Under the pieces are notes generated by a model, which searched no databases, was not told the DNA's origin, and saw nothing but the letters and a program-made list of their open reading frames with translations. A stretch of DNA of 9,462 bases, taken from JAYPUG01 sp038117265. GTDB lineage: Bacteria > Pseudomonadota > Alphaproteobacteria > UBA6615. The position numbers were made by a program, and so were the translations under genes. The stretch is from the NCBI GenBank assembly GCA_038117265.1, contig JAYOFO010000088.1, positions 1 through 9,462 on the forward strand, in the 5' to 3' direction. Below are positions 1-5,922 of the stretch, one piece after another. Position 1 is the first letter of the stretch. Every line of letters begins with the position of its first letter.

Positions 1-114
1 GCCGCGTCCCGGCCGCAGACGGCCTCGGCGGTGCATGCCGCGCCCGCCGACGCGCCGGCGGCGGAGGATCCGATGCGCGAGTCGCCCAAGGATCACGTCG
101 ACATCGAGGTGTAG
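1..114 (+). CDS. C-terminal end of an unrecognised protein (partial)
   Basis: The first reading frame is open from base 1 to a TAG at 112-114, giving 37 residues that end in KDHVDIEV. The first 22 or so residues are rich in Ala and Pro and look like a disordered linker or tail. The last dozen are charged. I recognise no family from this fragment, and it could also be chance readthrough in GC-rich DNA. Supporting points are the Ala/Pro-rich, GC3-rich composition typical of the neighbouring genes, and a GC-rich hairpin about 50 nt downstream that could end the transcript. The 5' part lies outside the window. Confidence 0.5.
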   Translation, partial: AASRPQTASAVHAAPADAPAAEDPMRESPKDHVDIEV

Positions 115-164
115 GCGGTTTTCGGCCAAAGCGCCGAGGGAACCAGCAGGGAGTCGTCGGGTCG

Positions 165-190
165 CTGTGCCGCGCGGATGCGCGGCGCGG
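165..190 (+). terminator. GC-rich hairpin between the first gene and lysK
   Basis: Bases 169-175 (GCCGCGC) pair with 180-186 (GCGCGGC) around a GGAT loop. The stem extends outward to 165/190 with two G-T wobble pairs, about 11 bp in all. Only two T follow before the putative lysK -35 box begins at 191, so there is no real U-tract. It may end transcription of the upstream gene, perhaps with Rho, or may simply be a GC-rich fold. Confidence 0.35.
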
Positions 191-219
191 TTGACCTGAT
201 TCCGGGCTGCGCCTAGTTT
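191..219 (+). promoter_or_regulatory. putative sigma-70-type promoter of lysK
   Basis: TTGACC at 191-196 matches the -35 consensus in five of six positions. After a 17-bp spacer comes TAGTTT at 214-219, a weaker -10. Transcription would start near 226 and leave a leader of about 33 nt, too short for a riboswitch or T-box. A GATTC (GANTC) site lies in the spacer at 198-202. Confidence 0.45.
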
Positions 220-258
220 CCCGCCCGCACGAACCCGGCGAGCGGAACCACCACGCAC

Positions 259-1860
259 ATGACGATCGAGCGCGAATTGGCGAACGCCGCGAAGGCATGG
301 CCGTTCCAGGAGGCGCGCGCCGTGATCGAGCGCCTCGGCGGCGCCGATGCCGCGCACATGCCCGAGAAGGGCTATATCCTGTTCGAGACGGGCTACGGGC
401 CGTCAGGACTGCCGCACATCGGCACCTTCGGGGAGGTCGCGCGCACCACGATGGTGCGCCACGCGTTTTCGACCCTGTCGGACATCCCGACCCGGCTGTT
501 CGCGTTCTCCGACGACATGGACGGGCTGCGCAAGGTGCCCGAAAACGTGCCCGAGCAGGAGATGCTGGCCGAACATCTCGGCAAGCCGCTGACCGCCGTA
601 CCCGATCCGTTCGGCACCCATGACAGCTTCGGCGCCCACAACAATGCGCGCCTCCAGGCGTTCCTCGACGCCTTCGGATTCGACTACGAGTTCCTCAGCT
701 CGACCGCGTGCTACCGGGCGGGCATGTTCGACGACACGCTGCGGCGCATGCTCGCCCATTACGACGAGATCATGGCCGTGATCCTGCCGACCCTCGGCAA
801 GGAACGGCAGGCGACCTACAGCCCGTTCCTGCCGATCTGCCCGCGCACCGGCGTCGTCCTGCAGGTGCCGATGGAGACCGTCGATGCGGATGCCGGCACA
901 ATCGTCTACCGCGACCCCGAGACCGGCGCGGCGGTCGAGACGCCGGTCACCGGCGGCGCCTGCAAGCTACAATGGAAGGCCGACTGGGCGATGCGCTGGG
1001 TCGCGCTGTCGGTCGACTACGAGATGTCGGGCAAGGATCTGATCGATTCCGTCACCCTGTCGGGGAAGATCTGCCGCATCCTGGGTGCACGGCCGCCGGA
1101 GAACCTGACCTACGAGCTGTTCCTTGACGAAAACGGCGAGAAGATCTCCAAGTCGCGCGGCAACGGGCTGACCATCGACGAATGGCTGACCTACGGCCCG
1201 GCCGAGAGCCTGTCCCAGTTCATGTTCGCCAAGCCCAAGACGGCCAAGCGGCTGTACTTCGACGTCATCCCCAAGTCGGTCGACGAATACCTGACCAACG
1301 TCGCGCGCTATCCCGAACAGGAACCGGCCGCACGGCTCGAGAACCCGGCCTGGCACATCCATGGCGGCGCGGTGCCGCCGGCCGGTGCGGACCTTTCGTT
1401 CGGTGTCCTGCAGAACCTCGCCGGCGCGGCCAACACCGAAGACCCGCAGGTTCTGTGGGGCTTCATCGCGCGCTATGCCGCGGGGGCGAGCCCGGAGAAC
1501 AGCCCGATGCTCGACCGCCTCGTCGCCCATGCGATCGCGTATTACCGCGACTTCGTTAAGCCGGCGAAGCAGTACCGCCCCCCCGATGCGCGCGAGGCCG
1601 CGGCGCTGGCCGATCTGGCCGAGCGGTTCGCGGCGCTGCCGGTGGGCGCCAGCGCCGAGGCCATGCAGGACGGGGTCTATGCCGTAGGCAAGGACCACGG
1701 ATTCGATCCGCTGCGCGACTGGTTCCGCGCGCTCTACGAGGTGCTGTTCGGCCAGAGCCAGGGCCCGCGCTTCGGCTCCTTCGCCGCGCTGTATGGCCGC
1801 GACGAGACGGTGGCGCTGCTGCGCCGCGCGCTGGCCGGCGAGGATCTGAGCGCCGCCTAG
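259..1860 (+). CDS. lysK: Class I lysyl-tRNA synthetase
   Basis: This 533-residue enzyme charges tRNA-Lys with lysine using ATP, in the cytoplasm. It is the class I (archaeal-type) LysRS found in alphaproteobacteria and some other bacteria, unrelated in fold to the class II LysS of E. coli. The Rossmann-fold ATP signature HIGT is at residues 53-56 in the context GPSGLPHIGT. The second signature, KISKS (KMSKS-type), is at residues 295-299, followed by RGNGLT. A conserved GKDL motif lies near residue 260. The C-terminal third is the helical anticodon-binding region. Length is normal for the family, so the gene looks complete and functional. The ATG at 259 is chosen because it gives the usual N-terminus; the ribosome-binding site (GAGCGGA near 240) is weak. 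Its TAG stop overlaps the stop of the convergent aminotransferase gene. Confidence 0.97.
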   Translation: MTIERELANAAKAWPFQEARAVIERLGGADAAHMPEKGYILFETGYGPSGLPHIGTFGEVARTTMVRHAFSTLSDIPTRLFAFSDDMDGLRKVPENVPEQEMLAEHLGKPLTAVPDPFGTHDSFGAHNNARLQAFLDAFGFDYEFLSSTACYRAGMFDDTLRRMLAHYDEIMAVILPTLGKERQATYSPFLPICPRTGVVLQVPMETVDADAGTIVYRDPETGAAVETPVTGGACKLQWKADWAMRWVALSVDYEMSGKDLIDSVTLSGKICRILGARPPENLTYELFLDENGEKISKSRGNGLTIDEWLTYGPAESLSQFMFAKPKTAKRLYFDVIPKSVDEYLTNVARYPEQEPAARLENPAWHIHGGAVPPAGADLSFGVLQNLAGAANTEDPQVLWGFIARYAAGASPENSPMLDRLVAHAIAYYRDFVKPAKQYRPPDAREAAALADLAERFAALPVGASAEAMQDGVYAVGKDHGFDPLRDWFRALYEVLFGQSQGPRFGSFAALYGRDETVALLRRALAGEDLSAA

Positions 1861-2717
1861 CGCCTGGCCGCCGATGTGCGCGTGTGCGCGAAGTCCCAGT
1901 AGAGTTCGCGGGCCCGGCGAAACACCGGGCCGGGCTGGATTGTCCTGTCCTCGAAGCGCGTGACCGGCTGCACCTTGCCGTAATTGCCCGAGTTGAAGAT
2001 CTCGTCGGCCTCGTACAGCTCGGCCGGGTCGATGGTGCGCTCGACCACCTCGATCCCGTCGTCGCGCATCAGCCCGATCAGCCGCTGGCGGGTTATCCCG
2101 TTGAGGAACGAGCCGTTGGGCACGGGCGTGATCGCCACCCCGTCCTTCGCGATCCAGATGTTCGAGGTAGCGAACTCGGCGACATGGCCGAGGGAATCGC
2201 ACATCACCGGGTTCTGGAAGCCGCGGTTGCGGGCGTCGATGATGGCGCGCGAGGAGTTCGGGTAGTGGCACGAGGCCTTGGCCTCGGTCGGTGCGGTCTC
2301 GGGGCTTGGCCGGCGGTACGGGCTCAGGCAGCAGCTGAACCCGTCGCCCGTGGGCATCGGCGATTGGAACACCGTCAGCACGAAGCGGGTGGAATCCGGG
2401 TCGGGCGCGAGCAGGCCGAGGCCGGCATCGGCATAGAACATGGGGCGGATATAGAGTTCCGCGCCCGGCCCGAAGCGCGCGACCCCGTCGCGCGCGATCT
2501 CGGCGATCTCGCCGGCCGACAGGTTCGGCCCCAGGTGCAGCGCGGTCGCGGAATCGACGACCCGCTGGCAGTGCCGGTCGAGGTCGGGGGTCACGTCCTC
2601 GAAGGCGCGCGCGCCGTCGAACGCGATCGAGCCGAGCCAGATCGCGTGGGAGGTGGCGCCGATCACCGGCACGTTGCCGTCGTGCCAGTCGCCGTCGATG
2701 AAGGTCAGGGCCGCCAA
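1857..2717 (-). CDS. Branched-chain amino acid aminotransferase-like protein (fold-type IV PLP enzyme)
   Basis: This 286-residue protein belongs to the class IV aminotransferase family (BCAT/D-amino-acid transaminase/ADC lyase). It probably transfers the amino group between a branched-chain or related amino acid and a 2-oxo acid in the cytoplasm. Visible landmarks are FDGARAFE at residues 33-40 (FEGIRAY in IlvE), the PLP-binding lysine K147 in EAKASCHYPNS, the cofactor-contacting glutamate E181 in HVAEFATSN, and GITR at 207-210. Where IlvE has a TGTAAEI loop this protein has SGNYGKV (242-248), so it is a divergent, alphaproteobacterial-type branch and its true substrate is uncertain. No ATG fits the family N-terminus. 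A TTG at 2717 does, 7 nt after a GGGAG, and I take it as the start. The frame stays open further upstream, but that part is not family-like. It is convergent with lysK and divergent from the deformylase gene. Confidence 0.88.
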   Translation of the reverse strand: MAALTFIDGDWHDGNVPVIGATSHAIWLGSIAFDGARAFEDVTPDLDRHCQRVVDSATALHLGPNLSAGEIAEIARDGVARFGPGAELYIRPMFYADAGLGLLAPDPDSTRFVLTVFQSPMPTGDGFSCCLSPYRRPSPETAPTEAKASCHYPNSSRAIIDARNRGFQNPVMCDSLGHVAEFATSNIWIAKDGVAITPVPNGSFLNGITRQRLIGLMRDDGIEVVERTIDPAELYEADEIFNSGNYGKVQPVTRFEDRTIQPGPVFRRARELYWDFAHTRTSAARR

Positions 2718-2724
2718 GGAACCG

Positions 2725-2729
2725 CTCCC
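2725..2729 (-). promoter_or_regulatory. Shine-Dalgarno site that decides the TTG start
   Basis: On the minus strand GGGAG lies 7 nt before the TTG at 2717. It is the only good SD-plus-start pair at the conserved N-terminus of the aminotransferase, and it supports TTG initiation. Confidence 0.6.
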
Positions 2730-2820
2730 GAATTGTCCGTCGCAAAAAGGATAGCGCCTTCGGGCCCGTGCGCGCCAATCCCGATCTCCGATCGATGCGC
2801 GCCGCAGGCGGCCACGCACC

Positions 2821-2849
2821 TTTACGCCGGCATCGCGCGAACGCATATT
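2821..2849 (+). promoter_or_regulatory. putative promoter of def, placing the transcript start at the ATG
   Basis: TTTACG (2821-2826) and CATATT (2844-2849) are separated by 17 bp, and each matches the sigma-70 consensus at four of six positions. Transcription would begin about 7 nt after the -10, at the A of the ATG at 2856, giving a leaderless mRNA. This fits the lack of a good Shine-Dalgarno sequence before the gene. The call rests on pattern matching only. Confidence 0.3.
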
Positions 2850-2855
2850 CCGGAT

Positions 2856-3422
2856 ATGGCGATACTCAAGATAGCCCGCATGGGCCACCCGATCCTGCAG
2901 CAGCGGGCAACCGAGGTTCCCGATCCGACGGCGCCCGAGGTGCGGCGGCTGGTCGATGCGATGATCGAGACGATGGAGGATGCGGACGGCACCGGGCTGG
3001 CTGCGCCGCAGGTGCACATGCCCTGGCGGATCGTCGTCTACAAGGTCGAGGCCGCACGCTCGGCCGCCGAGGATGGCGAAGCGGACGATGACGACGCACG
3101 CGGCGTGGCGCTGACCGCCATGGTGAACCCGGTGGTCGAGACGCTGGGCGAGGAGACCAATGTGGGCTACGAGGCCTGCCTGTCGGTCCCCGAGATGGCG
3201 GGGCCGGTGCGCCGCTTCGACCGGGTGCGGGTGACCTATCGCGACCTCGACGGCGAAGAGAAGGTGCGCGAGGCCGAGGGCTTCCATGCCCGCGTCATCC
3301 AGCACGAATGCGACCATCTCGACGGCGTGCTGTACCCGATGCGGATCGAGGACATGTCGCAATTCGGCTTCGTCGAGGAGCTGCGCAAGGGACAGGCGGC
3401 ATCGGGTGACGACGATGACTGA
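2856..3422 (+). CDS. def: Peptide deformylase
   Basis: This 188-residue metalloenzyme removes the N-formyl group from nascent proteins in the cytoplasm. All three family motifs are present: GTGLAAPQ at 45-52 (motif 1), EACLS at 106-110 (motif 2, with metal ligand C108) and HECDH at 150-154 (motif 3, metal ligands H150 and H154, catalytic E151). Motif 2 has Ala where EGCLS is usual. An acidic loop at about 66-83 and an acidic tail (GDDDD) make it longer than E. coli Def (169 residues). The ATG at 2856 gives the expected start MAILKIARMGHPIL; the open frame upstream of it is not family-like. There is no fmt neighbour, so this may be a second deformylase paralog and not the main one. Its end overlaps the next gene by 8 nt. 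Confidence 0.93.
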   Translation: MAILKIARMGHPILQQRATEVPDPTAPEVRRLVDAMIETMEDADGTGLAAPQVHMPWRIVVYKVEAARSAAEDGEADDDDARGVALTAMVNPVVETLGEETNVGYEACLSVPEMAGPVRRFDRVRVTYRDLDGEEKVREAEGFHARVIQHECDHLDGVLYPMRIEDMSQFGFVEELRKGQAASGDDDD

Positions 3423-4083
3423 CAACGACCCGCGGATCGCCGAACGCGCGGCGATTCTGGCCGCGGTCCTGCCGCACGTGCCCTTCGACGGCTGGTCTGA
3501 ACGCGCGCTGCGCCACGGGGGTGAGGATATCGGGCTCGATCCGGCCGCCGTCCGGCTGGCATTCCCCGGCGGGGTCGGCGATGTCATCGGATACTGGGCG
3601 CGCACGGCCGATGCCGCGATGGTCGCGGCCTACGAGACGGCGCCGGACGGCGAGATGCGGTTTCGCGACCGGATCGCGTTCCTCGTGCGCGCCCGCATCG
3701 AGGCGGTGGCGGATCACCGCGAGGCGGTGCGGCGTGCGCTGACCTGGCTCGCCCAGCCGCAGCATGCGGGCCTGGCGCTGAAGCTGCTATACCGGACGGT
3801 CGACGAGATGTGGTACGCGGCGGGCGACCGTGCGACCGACTTCGCCTTCTACACCAAGCGCCTGACCCTCGCGGGCGTGTTCAGTTCGACCCTGCTGTAC
3901 TGGCTCGACGACACATCAGAAGACCACGCGGCGAGCTGGGCGTTCCTCGACCGGCGGATCGCCGGGGTGATGCGCATCCCGCAGCGCCGGCAGCGGTTGC
4001 GCGAGGCGCGGCGGCTCGTGCCCGACCCGCGCCGCTTCGCGCGCCGCGTCGCGGAACGGCTGCGCGAGGACCGGCTCGGCTAG
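3415..4083 (+). CDS. COQ9-family ubiquinone biosynthesis protein
   Basis: This 222-residue protein resembles the COQ9 family. In mitochondria COQ9 is a lipid-binding protein with a TetR-like fold that helps the Coq7 hydroxylase in ubiquinone synthesis; bacterial members are thought to act similarly. Family features are PFDGWS at 23-28, FPGGVGD at 50-56, YRTVDEMWYAAGD at 126-138, TDFAFYTKR at 141-149 and YWLDD at 162-166, followed by a basic helical C-terminus (about 189-220). There is no signal peptide or clear membrane span, in line with a peripheral protein. The ATG at 3415 lies inside the end of def, 6 nt after GGTGA, and overlaps def by 8 nt, so the two genes are probably co-transcribed and translationally coupled. 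A GTG three codons upstream (3406) is a possible alternative start. Confidence 0.85.
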   Translation: MTDNDPRIAERAAILAAVLPHVPFDGWSERALRHGGEDIGLDPAAVRLAFPGGVGDVIGYWARTADAAMVAAYETAPDGEMRFRDRIAFLVRARIEAVADHREAVRRALTWLAQPQHAGLALKLLYRTVDEMWYAAGDRATDFAFYTKRLTLAGVFSSTLLYWLDDTSEDHAASWAFLDRRIAGVMRIPQRRQRLREARRLVPDPRRFARRVAERLREDRLG

Positions 4084-4104
4084 GATCCCCGGCGGCGGCC
4101 CGTT

Positions 4105-5214
4105 TCAGCCCGCGAAAGGGGCGCCCAAGCGGGTCACATGGCCCATCTTGCGGCCGGCGCGCGCCTCCGACTTGCCGTACAGGTGCAGCCGCGCCTGCGG
4201 GTCGTCGAGCCAGTAGCGCCAGGCGGCCACGCCGTCGCCGATCAGGTTCTTCATCACCGCGTCGCAGCGCCGCGTCGGGTCGCCCAGCGGCAGGCCGCAG
4301 ATCGCGCGCACTAGCTGTTCGAACTGGCTGGTGCGGCAGGCATCGATCGTCCAGTGGCCGGAATTGTGCGGACGCGGGGCGATTTCGTTGACCAGCACGT
4401 CGCCCTCGTCCGTGACGAACATCTCGACGGCGAGCAGCCCGACCACGTCGAGCCCCTCGGCGAGGCGCAGCGCGATGTCGCGTGCCGCCGCCGCCGTCGC
4501 GTCGGAGACGGGCGCCGGCGCGATCGTCTCGTCCAGGATGTGGTGCTTGTGGCGGTTCTCGACGGTCACGAACGGCGCCGTCGCGCCGCCCGCGCTGCGC
4601 GCGACGATGACCGACACTTCGCGCGCAAACGTGACGAAGCCCTCCAGGATGGCGCCGTCGGTGTCCGGGCCCGCGCCGCATGCGGCCCACGCCGCGGCCG
4701 GGTCGGTGTCAGCCGCGATCGCGACCTGGCCCTTGCCGTCGTAGCCGAAGCGCACGGTCTTGAGGACCGAGGGTGTGCCGAGTTCGGCGATGGCGCCGGC
4801 CAGCGCCGCGGCGTTGGCGACCGCGCGGAATGGTGCGGTGCCGATTCCCAGGCCGTTGGCGAACTCCTTCTCGCGCAGCCGGTTCTGGGCGACCGCCTGG
4901 ACCGAAGGCGCGGGGTGCAGGGGCGTGGCAGCCGCGATCCGCTCGAGGGCGGCGATGGGCACGTTCTCGAACTCCAGGGTGGCCACGTCGACCGCGGCTG
5001 CAAAGGCATCGAGTGCGTCTTCGTCGTCGAAGGCGGCGCAGGTGGTCGCCGCGGCGACCTGGGCCGCGGGTTCGTCGGGCGACTGGCAGAAGATGTGGCA
5101 GCGGTAGCCGAGATTGGCCGCGGCCAGCGCCGTCATCCGGCCGAGCTGACCGCCGCCGAGTATCCCGATGGTCGCACCGGGTGCGATCGCTTCGCCGCCG
5201 CGCGCGCCAGCCAT
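4105..5214 (-). CDS. purK: 5-(carboxyamino)imidazole ribonucleotide synthetase
   Basis: PurK uses ATP and bicarbonate to carboxylate aminoimidazole ribonucleotide (AIR) to N5-CAIR in de novo purine synthesis. The 369-residue protein has the ATP-grasp layout: an N-terminal dinucleotide-like fold with GILGGGQLGRM at 17-27, the ATP lid motif KTVRFGYDGKGQ at 152-163, the metal/ATP glutamate region AVEMFV at 262-267, and NEIAPRPHNSGHWT at 276-289, which is diagnostic for PurK. The C-terminus (KSEARAGRKMGHV, 348-360) is also typical. Length is normal and all key motifs are intact. The ATG lies 4 nt after the purE stop with no strong Shine-Dalgarno sequence of its own, so translation is probably coupled to purE. 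The gene converges on the COQ9-family gene with a 21-nt gap and no clear terminator. Confidence 0.97.
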   Translation of the reverse strand: MAGARGGEAIAPGATIGILGGGQLGRMTALAAANLGYRCHIFCQSPDEPAAQVAAATTCAAFDDEDALDAFAAAVDVATLEFENVPIAALERIAAATPLHPAPSVQAVAQNRLREKEFANGLGIGTAPFRAVANAAALAGAIAELGTPSVLKTVRFGYDGKGQVAIAADTDPAAAWAACGAGPDTDGAILEGFVTFAREVSVIVARSAGGATAPFVTVENRHKHHILDETIAPAPVSDATAAAARDIALRLAEGLDVVGLLAVEMFVTDEGDVLVNEIAPRPHNSGHWTIDACRTSQFEQLVRAICGLPLGDPTRRCDAVMKNLIGDGVAAWRYWLDDPQARLHLYGKSEARAGRKMGHVTRLGAPFAG

Positions 5215-5218
5215 GGCG

Positions 5219-5713
5219 TCAGGCGTCGTCGCGCGGTGCGTCGGCCACCGCGTCGGTCTGTTCGGCGCGCCAGGCCTCGAGCGCGTCTGCGACCGCCGGG
5301 TCGCCCAGTGCGATGACCGAGGCGGCCAGCAATGCGGCGTTGACCGCGCCGGCGCGGCCGATGGCGAGCGTGCCCACGGGCACGCCGGCCGGCATCTGGA
5401 CGATCGACAGCAGGCTGTCCATCCCCGAAAGCGCCTTGCTCTCGATCGGGACGCCGAACACGGGCAGGGGCGTCATCGCGGCGGTCATGCCGGGCAGGTG
5501 GGCGGCACCGCCGGCGCCGGCGATGATGACCTGCAGGCCGCGATCCTTCGCGCTCTTGGCATAGTCCGCCATGCGATCGGGGGTGCGGTGCGCCGAAACG
5601 ATCCGGACCTCGTGGGCGACCCCCAGCCGGTCCAGCGTTTCCGCGGCGTTTCGCATAGTTTCCCAGTCGGACTGACTTCCCATGATGATTCCGACCACCG
5701 GTTGCTCGGCCAT
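5219..5713 (-). CDS. purE: N5-carboxyaminoimidazole ribonucleotide mutase (class I PurE)
   Basis: PurE moves the carboxyl group of N5-CAIR to C4, making CAIR, directly after PurK. The 164-residue protein carries the substrate-binding MGSQSDW at 11-17, SAHRTP at 40-45 with the catalytic histidine at 42, and the glycine-rich AGAGGAAHLPGM at 65-76, then QMPAGVPVGT at 107-115. SAHRTP and the presence of purK mark it as a class I mutase, as opposed to a class II AIR carboxylase. It is the first gene of a purE-purK operon, with a strong Shine-Dalgarno site and a good promoter upstream. The last 10 residues are acidic and outside the conserved core. Confidence 0.97.
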   Translation of the reverse strand: MAEQPVVGIIMGSQSDWETMRNAAETLDRLGVAHEVRIVSAHRTPDRMADYAKSAKDRGLQVIIAGAGGAAHLPGMTAAMTPLPVFGVPIESKALSGMDSLLSIVQMPAGVPVGTLAIGRAGAVNAALLAASVIALGDPAVADALEAWRAEQTDAVADAPRDDA

Positions 5714-5718
5714 GGACG

Positions 5719-5725
5719 CCTCCTT
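5719..5725 (-). promoter_or_regulatory. strong Shine-Dalgarno site of purE
   Basis: AAGGAGG on the minus strand lies 5 nt before the purE ATG. It is a near-perfect anti-16S complement and fixes the start at 5713. Confidence 0.8.
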
Positions 5726-5754
5726 CGGACGGTTCAGGCGCGGAAAAAGCGGCG

Positions 5755-5782
5755 ATTATAGGAGTGGAGCGGGGCCTTGCAA
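5755..5782 (-). promoter_or_regulatory. putative sigma-70-type promoter of purEK
   Basis: Read on the minus strand, a perfect TATAAT (5760-5755) follows TTGCAA (5782-5777, four of six matches to TTGACA) with a 16-bp spacer. Transcription would start near 5748, leaving a leader of about 35 nt to the purE ATG. Confidence 0.6.
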
Positions 5783-5807
5783 GCGGGGCGAGATTGCCGA
5801 AGCATTT

Positions 5808-5901
5808 GAGTCGGCTTGAGAAAAGCTTTGTTAACCATTATCGGAATACCATCTAAGTGCGCGTTTTGCGGGGATTCCCCGCATCGCGCATGATTCGAAT
5901 C
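5808..5901 (+). promoter_or_regulatory. divergent control region with a CtrA half-site and four GANTC sites
   Basis: Within the 209-nt gap between purE and the diguanylate cyclase gene, TTAACCAT (5831-5838) equals the alphaproteobacterial CtrA half-site. GANTC methylation sites occur at 5808 (GAGTC), 5873 (GATTC), 5892 (GATTC) and 5897 (GAATC); the last two form the palindrome GATTCGAATC. A weak -35-like TTGTTA (5828-5833) overlaps the CtrA site and could pair with ATCTAA (5851-5856) after 17 bp. CtrA often binds over the -35 of promoters it activates. The motifs are seen directly; their use is inferred. Confidence 0.45.
5867..5883. repeat. 17-bp perfect dyad upstream of the diguanylate cyclase gene
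   Basis: TGCGGGGA (5867-5874) and TCCCCGCA (5876-5883) are exact inverted copies around a single T. It sits about 40 nt before the ATG at 5923 and includes one GANTC site at its centre. There is no T-tract, so it looks more like an operator or a 5'-leader hairpin than a terminator. Confidence 0.6.
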
Positions 5902-5922
5902 GTCTCCCGACCGGGGCCGTGA

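Noticed and set aside
115..258. A lysine riboswitch or T-box leader before lysK
   Set aside because: The predicted leader is only about 33 nt, and I see no long conserved fold in the gap apart from a simple GC hairpin upstream of the putative promoter.
967..2778. A 603-codon open frame on the minus strand across lysK and the aminotransferase gene
   Set aside because: It is a GC-rich shadow. The translation is Arg/Ala-rich low-complexity sequence without family motifs, and both real genes in the area have clear motifs in other frames.
1884..2855. The open frame upstream of the deformylase ATG, which could be read as a long N-terminal extension
   Set aside because: It is antisense to the aminotransferase gene, and the sequence is not deformylase-like until MAILKIARMGHP.
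2844..2858. CATATTCCGGATATG over the deformylase start as an operator palindrome
   Set aside because: Only the outer 5-base arms pair; the central five bases do not continue the symmetry, so it can easily be chance.
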